18,328 bases of DNA, taken from NCBI GenBank assembly GCA_023433585.1, contig JAEZCL010000233.1, positions 1 to 18,328 on the forward strand. The letters run 5' to 3'. This stretch comes from Pseudomonadota bacterium (GTDB taxonomy: Bacteria > Pseudomonadota > Alphaproteobacteria > Caulobacterales > Caulobacteraceae). The notes beneath the pieces were generated by a model. It was not told the DNA's origin. It did no database searches and saw nothing but the letters and a program-made list of their open reading frames with translations. Shown piece after piece: positions 1 to 7,358 of this stretch (the stretch's first letter is position 1; the number at the start of each line of letters is the position of its first letter). Position numbers and translations under genes: made by a program.

Positions 1-48
1 GAGCCCCCCGGTGGGCGCTGCCGCCCCCCCGTAGCGGCCGGGGCCCGG

Positions 49-176
49 CTCCGCGCACGGATGCGCGAGCATCCGTTCTTGCGCGGAGGGTGAGGGGTTA
101 CGGCGCGAACCGGCCGGCCACGGACCCCCTCATCCCCCGCGCACCGAACCTTCGCGCCATGCGCTCCGGTGCGCGG
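49..176. repeat. Inverted pair of hairpin repeats (BIME/REP-like)
   Basis: Two imperfectly related hairpins lie in opposite orientation. In the first, arm 49-57 (CTCCGCGCA) pairs exactly with 80-88 (TGCGCGGAG), enclosing a second perfect stem 58-63/70-75. In the second, arm 137-146 (CCGCGCACCG) pairs exactly with 167-176 (CGGTGCGCGG). Between them the flanking words TGAGGGG (from 91) and CCCCTCA (127-133) are also inverted. The reverse complement of the second unit reads like the first: CCGCGCAC at one end, TGCGCGG then TGAGGGG at the other. This is the layout of bacterial interspersed palindromic elements. That it is dispersed in the genome is inferred, not seen here. Confidence 0.6.
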
Positions 177-182
177 CTTCCC

Positions 183-203
183 CCTTCTCCCGATGGGAGA
201 AGG
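183..203 (+). promoter_or_regulatory. Perfect hairpin in the surE leader, competing with the ribosome binding site
   Basis: CCTTCTCCC (183-191), loop GAT and GGGAGAAGG (195-203) form a perfect 9-bp stem with a three-base loop. The same 9-mer GGGAGAAGG recurs at 217-225, where it is the Shine-Dalgarno sequence of surE (ATG at 233). The left arm could therefore pair with either copy, and pairing with the second would hide the ribosome binding site. The hairpin resembles a dispersed palindromic repeat, so the switch is a hypothesis while the sequence identity is exact. Confidence 0.5.
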
Positions 204-232
204 TTACATGCGGGGCGGGAGAAGGACGCGGC

Positions 233-1045
233 ATGAGAATCCTCCTGACCAACGACGACGGGATCGAGGCCGAGGGCCTGGATGTTCTGGAGCGCATCGC
301 GCGCGAGCTGTCCGACGATGTGTGGACCGTGGCGCCCCAGGTGGAGCAGTCGGGCAAGGGGCGGGGCCTGACCCTGACCGAGCCGCTGCGGGTCAACCGC
401 ATCAACGACCGGCGCTTTTCCGTCACCGGCACGCCGACGGACTGCGTCATCCTGGCGGTCAACGACCTGATGCCCGAGCCGCCGGACCTGATCCTGTCCG
501 GCGTCAACCGGGGCCACAACCTGGGCGAGGACGTCAGCTATTCCGGCACGGTGGCGGGGGCGCTGCAGGGCATGGCCTTCGGCATCCGCTCCATCGCCCT
601 GTCGCAGTCCCTGGAGCGTTTCCACGACGAGGTGCGCGCCTTCTGGGAGACGGCCGAGGAATTCGGCCCGGCGATCATCAGCCGCCTCCTGGAGCAGCCG
701 TCCCGCCCCGGCGTGGTGATGAACATCAACTTCCCGCCCCTGCCGGTCGAACTGGTCAAGGAGGTGGAGGTCACCACCCAGGGCTTCCGCGACGCGGGCG
801 AGCTGCATGCGGTGCGCCGCACCGACCTGCGCGGCCGCGACTATTACTGGATGAGCTTTCGGGGCGCGAAGCAGGAATACGCCGAGGGCACCGATCTGCG
901 CGCCGTGGCCGAGGGACGCATCTCGGTCACGCCCCTGCACATCGACCTGACCCACTGGGCCAGCATGGACGACCTCAAGGGCGTGCTGGGCGGCGCCGCA
1001 CCCCGCGCGGTGCGCCGCAAGTCCCTGGGAGCCGCCGCTGAATGA
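233..1045 (+). CDS. surE: 5'/3'-nucleotidase SurE
   Basis: SurE is a cytoplasmic metal-dependent phosphatase. It removes phosphate from 5'- and 3'-nucleoside monophosphates and can act on short polyphosphate. The 270-residue protein has the family signatures in order: the N-terminal MRILLTNDDG with metal-ligand Asp8 and Asp9, Ser40 in the QSGKG loop, and SGVNRGHNLGEDVSYSGTV (residues 89-107) with metal-ligand Asn92. The length is normal for SurE. The ATG is preceded by GGGAGAAGGA with a six-base gap. The stop overlaps the start of pcm by four bases (ATGA), indicating translational coupling; the surE-pcm pair is widely conserved in Proteobacteria. An ATG at 208 with an equally good upstream GGGAGAAGG is out of frame and could act as a decoy start. 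Confidence 0.97.
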   Translation: MRILLTNDDGIEAEGLDVLERIARELSDDVWTVAPQVEQSGKGRGLTLTEPLRVNRINDRRFSVTGTPTDCVILAVNDLMPEPPDLILSGVNRGHNLGEDVSYSGTVAGALQGMAFGIRSIALSQSLERFHDEVRAFWETAEEFGPAIISRLLEQPSRPGVVMNINFPPLPVELVKEVEVTTQGFRDAGELHAVRRTDLRGRDYYWMSFRGAKQEYAEGTDLRAVAEGRISVTPLHIDLTHWASMDDLKGVLGGAAPRAVRRKSLGAAAE

Positions 1046-1680
1046 TGGACGACCGCGCCGGACAGCTGATCCTGGGCCTGCGCCGGCAGGGGGTCACGGA
1101 CCCGCGCGTGCTGGCGGCCATGGAATCGGTGGACCGGTCGTTGTTCGTCCACGAACGCTTTCTGGACCAGGCGTGGGAGGATCAGGCCCTGCCCATCGAC
1201 TGCGCCCAGACCATCAGCCAGCCCTATGTGGTCGGCCTGATGACCCAGGCGTTGCAGGTCGGCCCGCGCCACCGGGTGCTGGAGATCGGCACCGGCAGCG
1301 GATACCAGTGCGCCATCCTCAGCCGTCTGGCCCGCTTCGTCTATACGGTGGAGCGCTATCGCAGCCTGCTGAAGGAAGCCGAGGCGCGGCTGAAGGCGCT
1401 GGGCGTGGAGAACGTCTTCACCAGGCATGGCGACGGCGGCGAGGGCTGGCCGGAGCAGGCGCCCTTTGACCGCATCATGGTCACCGCCGCCTCGCCCCAC
1501 GAGCCGAAGGATCTGCTGAAACAGCTCAAGCCCGGCGGGATCCTGGTGGCGCCGGTGGGGCGCAGCTCGGTGCAGATGCTGAACCGCTACACCGCCGAAG
1601 CGGACGGAACCTTCAGCCGCGAGAGCCTGCTGGAGGTGCGCTTCGTGCCGCTGGTCGAAGGCGTGGCGCGCGAAGGGTGA
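1042..1680 (+). CDS. pcm: Protein-L-isoaspartate O-methyltransferase
   Basis: This cytosolic enzyme methylates, with S-adenosylmethionine, the carboxyl group of isoaspartyl residues that arise in ageing proteins, starting their repair. The 212 residues match the usual length. The TISQPYVV segment with Ser59 matches the substrate-side loop of PCMT, and the SAM-binding motif I, LEIGTGSGYQ, spans residues 80-89. A downstream FDRIMVTAA segment and a GGILVAPVG segment are also typical. The start is the first ATG of an ATGATGG string overlapping the surE stop; the second ATG, one codon later, cannot be excluded. SurE and Pcm are classically linked to stress and stationary-phase survival, and this arrangement suggests co-expression. 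Confidence 0.97.
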   Translation: MMDDRAGQLILGLRRQGVTDPRVLAAMESVDRSLFVHERFLDQAWEDQALPIDCAQTISQPYVVGLMTQALQVGPRHRVLEIGTGSGYQCAILSRLARFVYTVERYRSLLKEAEARLKALGVENVFTRHGDGGEGWPEQAPFDRIMVTAASPHEPKDLLKQLKPGGILVAPVGRSSVQMLNRYTAEADGTFSRESLLEVRFVPLVEGVAREG

Positions 1681-1779
1681 GACTTCGATCTGGCGCCGTT
1701 AACCTTTCCGCCGCAAAATGGCGCCGTTCGCGCGCTTGGATGCCGCGCACGAATCGAGACTGAAAGAAAAGAGGGCGGG

Positions 1780-2814
1780 ATGATCGGCTGGACCCGGCTG
1801 GCGCGCAGGATTCTGATGGTGGCGGGGACGGCGGCGGCGCTGGCGGCCTGTTCGACCTATCCCAGCGAGCCGCGCTATCCGACACGGCCCGTGCCGACGA
1901 CGGGTCCCCAGACCGGCCAGCCCGCCTGGCCTCAACAACCTGGACCCCAACAACCGCAGCCTGAGCCGGAACAGCCGCGCACCGTTCCCTACGAACCCAT
2001 CGAAGCCCAGCCGCTGCCGCCCACGGGCGAACCGATCCGAATCCCCCCGTCGTCCCAGCCGGGCGCGCAACAGCCCGACTATCTGCCGGACCTCAGGCCC
2101 GGCGACACGTCGTCAGGCCAGCCGAGGCCGGGCGCCGCCTACGTCATCCAGCCGGGCGACACCATCTCGGGCGTCGCGCGGCGGTTCCAGACGCCGGTGC
2201 AGGTGCTGATCGACCTGAACGGCCTGGCGCCGCGCGCCGACATCTCGGCCGGGCGCAGCCTGATCCTGCCAGACAACGCCGTGGACACCGGGCCGGACCC
2301 CTACGCCACCGGACCCTCGCCGCGCGGGGTGCTGGCGCCCAATGACGGCGTCCCGCCGCCGCCGCCTCCGCCGCCGCCCTCGGGCAACCCCGCCGCCCCG
2401 CCCCCGGTGGAGGACTCCACCGGCCAGGGCATGTTCGTCTGGCCGGTGCGCGGCGAGATCATCCGGCCCTTCGGCCAGCTCGGCGTCAGCGAGCGCAGCA
2501 ACGGCGTCCACATCGGCGCGGTGGCCGGATCGCCCGTGCGCGCCGCCGCAGCCGGGCGCGTGGGCTATGTGGGGTCGGACCAGCCGGGTCTGGGCCTGGC
2601 GGTCATCATCATCCACCGCGACGGCTGGCGCACGGTCTATGCGCACCTGGGATCGAACACCGTCTCGTTCGGCGACGAGGTGCGTCAGGGCCAGGAGATC
2701 GGCACGGTGGGCCTGACGGCGGGGGACGGTCGGCCCTCGGTGGCTTTTGAAATCCGCCACATGCGCGGCGGCCAGCCCGTGCCCGTGGACCCCGCGACGG
2801 TGCTGCCGCGCTGA
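1780..2814 (+). CDS. LysM/M23 (LytM) lipoprotein, NlpD-like, catalytically degenerate
   Basis: This 344-residue envelope protein has a signal peptide ending in a lipobox (LAACS). A Pro/Gln-rich stretch follows, then one LysM peptidoglycan-binding domain (about residues 121-163, beginning YVIQPGDTISGVA). After a poly-proline linker comes a C-terminal M23/LytM domain (about 222-344). The M23 zinc residues are not intact. Where active enzymes have HxGxD, this protein has NGVHIGAVAG with only His244. The terminal HxH motif is replaced by Ser320-Val-Ala322 before FEIR. Only YAHL with His289 remains. Loss of these residues is known in NlpD and EnvC, which activate amidases rather than cut peptidoglycan, and a like role is inferred. 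It lies 99 bases after pcm, matching the known surE-pcm-nlpD order. The ribosome binding site is a GAGGG-rich stretch before the ATG. Confidence 0.9.
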   Translation: MIGWTRLARRILMVAGTAAALAACSTYPSEPRYPTRPVPTTGPQTGQPAWPQQPGPQQPQPEPEQPRTVPYEPIEAQPLPPTGEPIRIPPSSQPGAQQPDYLPDLRPGDTSSGQPRPGAAYVIQPGDTISGVARRFQTPVQVLIDLNGLAPRADISAGRSLILPDNAVDTGPDPYATGPSPRGVLAPNDGVPPPPPPPPPSGNPAAPPPVEDSTGQGMFVWPVRGEIIRPFGQLGVSERSNGVHIGAVAGSPVRAAAAGRVGYVGSDQPGLGLAVIIIHRDGWRTVYAHLGSNTVSFGDEVRQGQEIGTVGLTAGDGRPSVAFEIRHMRGGQPVPVDPATVLPR

Positions 2815-2831
2815 CTCCTCACTGAACCGCG

Positions 2832-2860
2832 TTGCAAAGGTCGCGCGACATCCCTAGGTT
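2832..2860 (+). promoter_or_regulatory. Candidate promoter for yajC-secD-secF
   Basis: TTGCAA (2832-2837), a 17-base spacer and TAGGTT (2855-2860) lie in the 103-base gap before yajC and form a reasonable housekeeping-sigma promoter. The leader to the yajC ATG would be about 50 bases. No transcript data support it. Confidence 0.35.
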
Positions 2861-2917
2861 CCGCCCCTATTTCTGACGGGGCGCATGGTCGCCCGCGCAT
2901 GAGCTCTGGGAGACACC

Positions 2918-3265
2918 ATGTTCGCAACCCCCGCCTACGCTTCGACCGCCGGGGCCGCCGCCGCCGGCGGCGGAATGGCCGCAGCCGTGCTGCAGTTCCT
3001 GCCGTTCATTCTGATCTTCGTGCTGTTCTGGTTCCTGCTGATCCGTCCGCAGCAGAAGCGCATGAAGGAGCATCGGGCGATGGTCGAGGCGGTCAAGCGC
3101 GGCGACACGGTGGTGCTGTCCAACGGCATGGTCGGCAAGGTCACCCGCGTCGAGGACGCCGAGGCCATGGTCGAGATCGCCCAGGGCGTGAACGTGCGCG
3201 TGGTCAAGTCCATGATCGCCGAGGTGCGCAATCGCACCGAGATCGCCGCAAACGACAAGAAATAA
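2918..3265 (+). CDS. yajC: Sec translocase accessory protein YajC
   Basis: YajC is a small single-pass inner-membrane protein that associates with SecD-SecF and the SecYEG-YidC holotranslocon. The 115-residue product has an Ala/Gly-rich N-terminus, a transmembrane helix around residues 25-48, and the characteristic FWFLLIRPQQKRMKEH junction. A basic cytoplasmic domain follows with the family phrases RGDTVVLSNGMVGKV and VRVVKSMIAEV. GGGAG lies five bases before the ATG and supports the start. The stop is 30 bases before secD, so the genes are almost certainly one operon. Length and order are typical for the family. Confidence 0.96.
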   Translation: MFATPAYASTAGAAAAGGGMAAAVLQFLPFILIFVLFWFLLIRPQQKRMKEHRAMVEAVKRGDTVVLSNGMVGKVTRVEDAEAMVEIAQGVNVRVVKSMIAEVRNRTEIAANDKK

Positions 3266-3295
3266 GCCTCTCCAGGGCCAGCCGGGTTTCGTCTC

Positions 3296-4891
3296 ATGGT
3301 TCAGCTTACACGCTGGAAAATCATTCTCGTCGCCGTGGCCGTGTTGCTGTCGGCGCTGTTCGCATTTCCAAATCTGCTGACGCCCGGCCAACGCGCGGCG
3401 CTGCCGGGCTTCGTGCCGTCCAACATCCTCAATCTGGGCCTGGACCTGCAGGGCGGATCCTACCTGATGCTTCAGGTGGATGTGGACGAGGTGCGCACCG
3501 CGCGCGTCAACAGCCTGATCGAGGACATGCGCGTGACCCTAGGCGAGCGGCGCATCGCCTTCTCGAACCTGCAGCGCCAGACCGGCGGGTTCATCATCAC
3601 CATCACCGATCCGAGCCGCCTCGAGATCGCTCAGCGCGAGCTGACCCAGCAACTCGCCCGCCCGAATTCCCAGGGCGTGGTCGAGGTTTCGGTATCGCGT
3701 CTGTCCGGCGGCCGCATCCGCGCGTTGTTCACCGATCAGGCGCTCAACGCCATGTCGGCCAACGCCGTGGACCAGTCCATCGAGGTGGTCCGCCGCCGCA
3801 TCGACAGCCTGGGCACCCGCGAGCCGTCCATCACCCGCCAGGGCGCGGACCGCATCGTGGTTCAGGCGCCGGGCGAGAGCGACCCGGAGGCGCTGGAGCG
3901 CATCATCGGCCAGACCGCCCAGCTGACCTTCCAGATGGTCGATCACGAGAATTCCCTGGCCGAGGCCATCGCCGGACGGGTGCCGCCGGATTCGATCCTG
4001 CTGCCCACCGACGACCCGCGCGAACCGCAACTGCTGGTCAAGCGCCGGGTGCTGGTGTCGGGCGAGAACCTGACCTACGCCGGGGTCGGCACCGACCAGA
4101 ACCGGCGCACCGCCATCGACTTCCGTTTCGACGGCGCGGGCGCCCGCCGCTTCGCCGAGACCACCAGCCAGAACATCAACCGCCGCTTCGCCATCATCCT
4201 GGACGGCACGATCATTTCGGCGCCCAACATCATCAGCGCCATCACCGGCGGCTCGGGCCAGATCACCGGCAATTTCAGCGTCTCGGAGGCGGCCGAACTG
4301 GTGAACCTGCTGAACGGCGGCGCCCTGCCGGCGCCCCTGACGGTGGAGGAGCGCCGCGTGGTCAGCGCCGGCCTGGGCGCCGACGCGGTCGAGGCGGGCA
4401 TGAAGGCGACCCTGCTGGGCTTCGCCCTGGTGGTGATCTTCATGATCCTGTCCTACGGCCTGGTGTTCGGGACCATCACCACCATCGGCATGGCCATCAA
4501 CGGCCTGATGATCGTGGCGGCCATGTCGCTGACCCAGGCGACCCTGACCCTGCCCGGCATCGCGGGCCTGATCCTGACCCTGGCCATGGCGGTGGACGCC
4601 AACGTGCTGATCTATGAACGGATGCGGGAAGAGGCGAGGGCCGGGAAATCGGCCATCATGGCCGCCGACGCCGGCTTCACCCGCGCCATGGCCACCATCT
4701 TCGACGCCAACCTGACCACCCTGGTCGCCGCCCTCATCATGTTCCAGTTCGGCTCCGGGCCGGTGCGCGGCTTCGCCTGGACCCTGTCGATCGGGGTGTT
4801 CACCTCGGTGTTCACCGCGGTGCTGGTGACCCAGATCGGCACGGCGCTGTGGTTCCGCATCACGCGCTCCAAGACGCTTCCCATTTCGTGA
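3296..4891 (+). CDS. secD: Protein translocase subunit SecD
   Basis: SecD is an RND-family inner-membrane protein that uses the proton gradient to help pull secreted proteins out of the SecYEG channel on the periplasmic side. The 531 residues contain an N-terminal transmembrane helix (about 7-25) and the family motif GLDLQGG (48-54). A large periplasmic region holds P1 and the P1-head, and a C-terminal block of five predicted helices follows. Asp434 in the AMAVDANVLIYERMREE motif corresponds to the conserved proton-relay aspartate of the fourth transmembrane helix. The length is close to the usual unfused SecD of alphaproteobacteria. secF begins nine bases after the stop. Confidence 0.97.
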   Translation: MVQLTRWKIILVAVAVLLSALFAFPNLLTPGQRAALPGFVPSNILNLGLDLQGGSYLMLQVDVDEVRTARVNSLIEDMRVTLGERRIAFSNLQRQTGGFIITITDPSRLEIAQRELTQQLARPNSQGVVEVSVSRLSGGRIRALFTDQALNAMSANAVDQSIEVVRRRIDSLGTREPSITRQGADRIVVQAPGESDPEALERIIGQTAQLTFQMVDHENSLAEAIAGRVPPDSILLPTDDPREPQLLVKRRVLVSGENLTYAGVGTDQNRRTAIDFRFDGAGARRFAETTSQNINRRFAIILDGTIISAPNIISAITGGSGQITGNFSVSEAAELVNLLNGGALPAPLTVEERRVVSAGLGADAVEAGMKATLLGFALVVIFMILSYGLVFGTITTIGMAINGLMIVAAMSLTQATLTLPGIAGLILTLAMAVDANVLIYERMREEARAGKSAIMAADAGFTRAMATIFDANLTTLVAALIMFQFGSGPVRGFAWTLSIGVFTSVFTAVLVTQIGTALWFRITRSKTLPIS

Positions 4892-4899
4892 GCAGTCCC

Positions 4900-5874
4900 A
4901 TGAAATTCTGGCCACTCGTCAAGCTGCTTCCGCAAAAGACGAACTTCCGGTTCGTCCGTTACGCCCCCTGGCTGGGCGGCCTGTCGGCGATCCTGGCGGT
5001 GCTGTCGCTGTTCTTCACCATCTGGCCGGCCCAGTCGATCTGCGGCGGCCTGAACTGCGGCGTGGATTTCACCGGCGGCATGGTCATGGAGATCGCCGCC
5101 GGCGGCGCCACGATCGAGCTGGCGGAAGTGCGCGAAGCCATGAACGGGCTGGATTACCAGGACGTCCAGGTTCAGACCTTCGGCGGCGACACCGCCGCCC
5201 TGATCCGCTTCCAGACGCCCGCGGGCGAGCCCGCCGCGGTCGTGGGGGCGGTGGAGTCCACGCTGCAGGCGGTGCATCCCCAGATGGAGATCACCCGCAC
5301 CGAGGCCGTCAGCGGCCAGGTGTCGGGCGAACTGATGATGAACGGGGTCATGGCGCTGGGCGTCGCCATGGTGCTGATGATGATCTACATCTGGTTCCGC
5401 TTCCAGTGGACCTTCGGCCTGGGCGCTTTCATCGGCCTGATGCACGACGTGATCCTGACCTTCGGCCTGTTCGCGTTCACCGACATGGAGTTCACCCTGA
5501 CCAGCGTCGCGGCGGTGCTGACCATCATCGGCTATTCCATGAACGACACGGTGGTGGTGTGCGACCGGATGCGCGAGAACCTGCGCAAATACAAGAAGAT
5601 GTCCCTGAGCGATCTGATCGACCTGTCGCTGAACGAGACCCTGTCGCGCACGATCATGACCGGCTTCACCACCATCCTGGGCCTTCTGGCCATCGCCCTG
5701 CTGGGCGGCGAGGTGCTGTCGGGCTTCGCCTGGGCGATGATCTTCGGCGTGCTGGTCGGCACCTATTCGTCGGTGTTCATCGCCGCGCCGGTGATCCTGT
5801 TCTGGGGCGTCAAGCGAGGCGACGAGGCGGACGACGCCTCCCCGATCAAGCTGGGCATGGCGTCCAAGCCGTAG
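4900..5874 (+). CDS. secF: Protein translocase subunit SecF
   Basis: SecF forms the SecDF complex with SecD and has the same RND fold with six transmembrane helices and one smaller periplasmic domain. The start chosen is the ATG at 4900 (MKFWPLVKLLPQ, 324 residues), just after the secD stop. An upstream in-frame ATG at 4849 would add 17 residues lying wholly inside secD. Motifs seen are CGVDFTGG (53-60, the family GIDFTGG motif) and GYSMNDTVVVCDR (211-223), with the conserved Asp and Arg of the TM4 region, followed by a typical NETLSRTIMTG segment. The C-terminus is short and polar. A stable hairpin follows immediately, suggesting the operon ends here. Confidence 0.97.
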   Translation: MKFWPLVKLLPQKTNFRFVRYAPWLGGLSAILAVLSLFFTIWPAQSICGGLNCGVDFTGGMVMEIAAGGATIELAEVREAMNGLDYQDVQVQTFGGDTAALIRFQTPAGEPAAVVGAVESTLQAVHPQMEITRTEAVSGQVSGELMMNGVMALGVAMVLMMIYIWFRFQWTFGLGAFIGLMHDVILTFGLFAFTDMEFTLTSVAAVLTIIGYSMNDTVVVCDRMRENLRKYKKMSLSDLIDLSLNETLSRTIMTGFTTILGLLAIALLGGEVLSGFAWAMIFGVLVGTYSSVFIAAPVILFWGVKRGDEADDASPIKLGMASKP

Positions 5875-5878
5875 GCCG

Positions 5879-5908
5879 CTCTGCCTCTTCCGGGAGGGGG
5901 AGGCAGAG
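5879..5908 (+). terminator. Hairpin after secF, possible terminator or 3' stabiliser
   Basis: Starting four bases after the secF stop, 5879-5891 and 5896-5908 form a 13-bp stem with two G-U pairs in RNA and a GGGA tetraloop; the outer nine pairs (CTCTGCCTC/GAGGCAGAG) are perfect. No T-run follows, so it is not a classical intrinsic terminator. It may mark Rho-dependent termination or protect the 3' end. Confidence 0.5.
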
Positions 5909-5973
5909 GATCGGTTCCCCCCGCGCCCGTGCGCGCCTATCGTGGCGTCCAGCGATTCACGGGAGGAACCGTC

Positions 5974-6594
5974 ATGACCGGGCTGTTGTCCAATTTCCGC
6001 GGCACCCTGCTGCTCAGCATCCTGCTGGCGCTGGTGATGATCTATGCGTTCGGGGCCCAGGCGCCGGGCGGGTTTGACGCCATCTTCTGGCAGGCGGTGT
6101 TCCGCTGGGTCCACGTCCTGGCCGGAATCCTGTGGATCGGGCTGCTCTACTATTTCAACTTCGTCCAGATCCGGAAGATGCCCGAGATCCCCGCCGAGCT
6201 GAAGCCGGCGGTCTCCCGATACATCGCGCCCGAGGCCCTGTTCTGGTTCCGCTGGTCGGCGCTGGCGACGGTGCTGGCGGGCCTGGCGGTGGCGTTCATG
6301 CGCGGCCACGCCTATGCGGCCGAGCTGTTCAGCCTGGGCTTCGCCGGAGGGTTCGTCGAGGGCGACCAGCAATACGCCCTGCTGGGAACCGGGGTGTGGC
6401 TGGCGGTCATCATGTTCCTGAACGTCTGGGGCGTCATCTGGCCGAGCCAGAAGCGCGCGCTGGGCCTCGTCGAGGCGGACGACGACACCCGGGCCAAGGC
6501 CGCGCGCATCGCCATGTTGGGCAGCCGCACCAACCTGCTGCTGTCGCTGCCGATGCTGACGTCGATGGCCATGTTCCAGACCCTGTTCGGCTGA
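5974..6594 (+). CDS. PuuD/Urate_ox_N-like integral membrane protein
   Basis: This 206-residue polytopic membrane protein has about four to five hydrophobic segments. The stretch WVHVLAGILWIGLLYYFNFV closely resembles the core of the membrane domain found at the N-terminus of PuuD-type urate hydroxylases. FWFRWSALATVLAGL and FLNVWGVIWPSQK are also family-like. The C-terminal cytochrome c domain of PuuD is missing: there is no CxxCH in the protein and it stops after the membrane part. Urate oxidation therefore cannot be assumed, and the function is unknown. The ATG at 5974 is chosen because GGGAGGA (5961-5967) lies seven bases upstream; an in-frame ATG at 5929 has no such site. A TATCGT (5938-5943) might be a -10 element. 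Confidence 0.8.
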   Translation: MTGLLSNFRGTLLLSILLALVMIYAFGAQAPGGFDAIFWQAVFRWVHVLAGILWIGLLYYFNFVQIRKMPEIPAELKPAVSRYIAPEALFWFRWSALATVLAGLAVAFMRGHAYAAELFSLGFAGGFVEGDQQYALLGTGVWLAVIMFLNVWGVIWPSQKRALGLVEADDDTRAKAARIAMLGSRTNLLLSLPMLTSMAMFQTLFG

Positions 6595-6598
6595 CGGT

Positions 6599-7234
6599 TT
6601 GCGCGACCCTGACGACCGGTTAGACGCCCAGGTCCGCGCGGCCGATCCGGATCGCTGGCTGTCCAGCCGCTTCGTGGCTGACCCGGACCGGCGCGCGGAC
6701 CTGACGGCGCTCTACGCCTTCGAGGCCGAACTGATGGTCATTCCGTCCAGGGTGACACAGCCGCTGCTGGCCGAGATGCGCTTCACCTGGTGGGCGGACC
6801 AGATGGACGGGGTGTTCGCGGGAGAGCCGCGCAAGGGCCATCCGGTGCTGGAGGCCCTGTCCGCTGCGGCCGTGCGCCATGCCCTGGCGCGTGCGCCGTT
6901 CGATGCTCTGATCGAGGCGCACATCGGCCGCGTCCACGGAGAACCGCACGACCTGGACGCCTTCTATGTCGGCCCCATGCAGGCGGCGGTCCAGGTGCTG
7001 GCGGGGCCGGGGCATGAGGCGGCGGTGGCGCCTGCGGGCCGCATGCGCGGTCTGGCCCAGACCGGGCGGGCGGATGAGGCGAGGGCGCTGAGGGGCGAGG
7101 CCAATACGGCGCTGAAGGCCCTGCCGCCCGCCGCCTTTCCCGCCGTCGCCCACGCTGCCCTGATCGACCATGGCGCGCCCGAGCCGATCAGGCGCCTGCG
7201 CCTGACCTGGGCGGTGCTGAGGGGACGGGTTTAG
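6599..7234 (+). CDS. Squalene/phytoene synthase family protein, compact
   Basis: The 211-residue product begins DPDRWLSSRFVADPDRRADLTALYAFEAEL and continues with EMRFTWWADQMDGVF and GHPVLEAL. These phrases are typical of the trans-isoprenyl synthase family branch related to NDUFAF6, the complex I assembly factor. The aspartate-rich DxxxD motifs needed for prenyl-diphosphate condensation are not seen, and the middle is shorter than in usual members (about 250-300 residues). A real isoprenoid synthase activity is therefore doubtful. The start is a TTG four bases after the preceding stop, with no clear ribosome binding site, suggesting coupling to the upstream gene. An internal ATG at 6734 would remove the conserved N-terminus and is rejected. 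Confidence 0.75.
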   Translation: MRDPDDRLDAQVRAADPDRWLSSRFVADPDRRADLTALYAFEAELMVIPSRVTQPLLAEMRFTWWADQMDGVFAGEPRKGHPVLEALSAAAVRHALARAPFDALIEAHIGRVHGEPHDLDAFYVGPMQAAVQVLAGPGHEAAVAPAGRMRGLAQTGRADEARALRGEANTALKALPPAAFPAVAHAALIDHGAPEPIRRLRLTWAVLRGRV

Positions 7235-7252
7235 ACCGCGCCTCTGTAAACG

Positions 7253-7284
7253 CCGTCATCCTCGGGCTTGTCCCGAGGACCCAT
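7253..7284 (+). repeat. REP-like palindromic repeat, left copy
   Basis: This 32-base unit contains CCTCGGG-CTTGT-CCCGAGG (7260-7278), a perfect 7-bp stem with a five-base loop, followed by ACCCAT. It matches the reverse complement of 7359-7390 at 30 of 32 positions. It lies 18 bases beyond the stop of the + strand gene and can serve as a 3'-end hairpin. Hairpins of this CTCGGGCTTGTCCCGAG type are familiar as dispersed intergenic repeats in alphaproteobacteria, but only two copies were seen in this window. Confidence 0.8.
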
Positions 7285-7358
7285 TCCAGCCTCAGGCGCG
7301 GGCAGGAGCACGTGGAACCACCGGCTTGACCTCGGCGCCGGTCAATATCGCTTCCGCC

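Noticed and set aside
2..34. Possible C-terminal end of an upstream gene (frame 2 reads a Pro/Ala-rich tail to a TAG at 32-34).
   Set aside because: Only ten codons are visible and any GC-rich frame could look like this; the upstream gene cannot be named from the window.
208..1041. Long + strand ORF out of frame with surE, starting at an ATG with a good Shine-Dalgarno sequence.
   Set aside because: The product is Arg/Gly/Pro-rich low-complexity sequence typical of a shadow frame in high-GC DNA, and surE in the other frame has full family motifs.
1690..1729. TGGCGCCGTT present twice between pcm and the LysM/M23 gene.
   Set aside because: GGCGCC is a common GC-rich palindrome and the repeat is only ten bases; no promoter or operator could be built around it.
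2342..2400. CCGCCGCCG-type repeat considered as a tandem repeat locus.
   Set aside because: It encodes the poly-proline linker of the LysM/M23 protein in frame and is sufficiently explained by that.
3539..6372. Very long - strand ORFs opposite secD and secF.
   Set aside because: They are His/Gly/Asp/Gln-rich shadow translations with no recognisable domain; the + strand genes explain the region.
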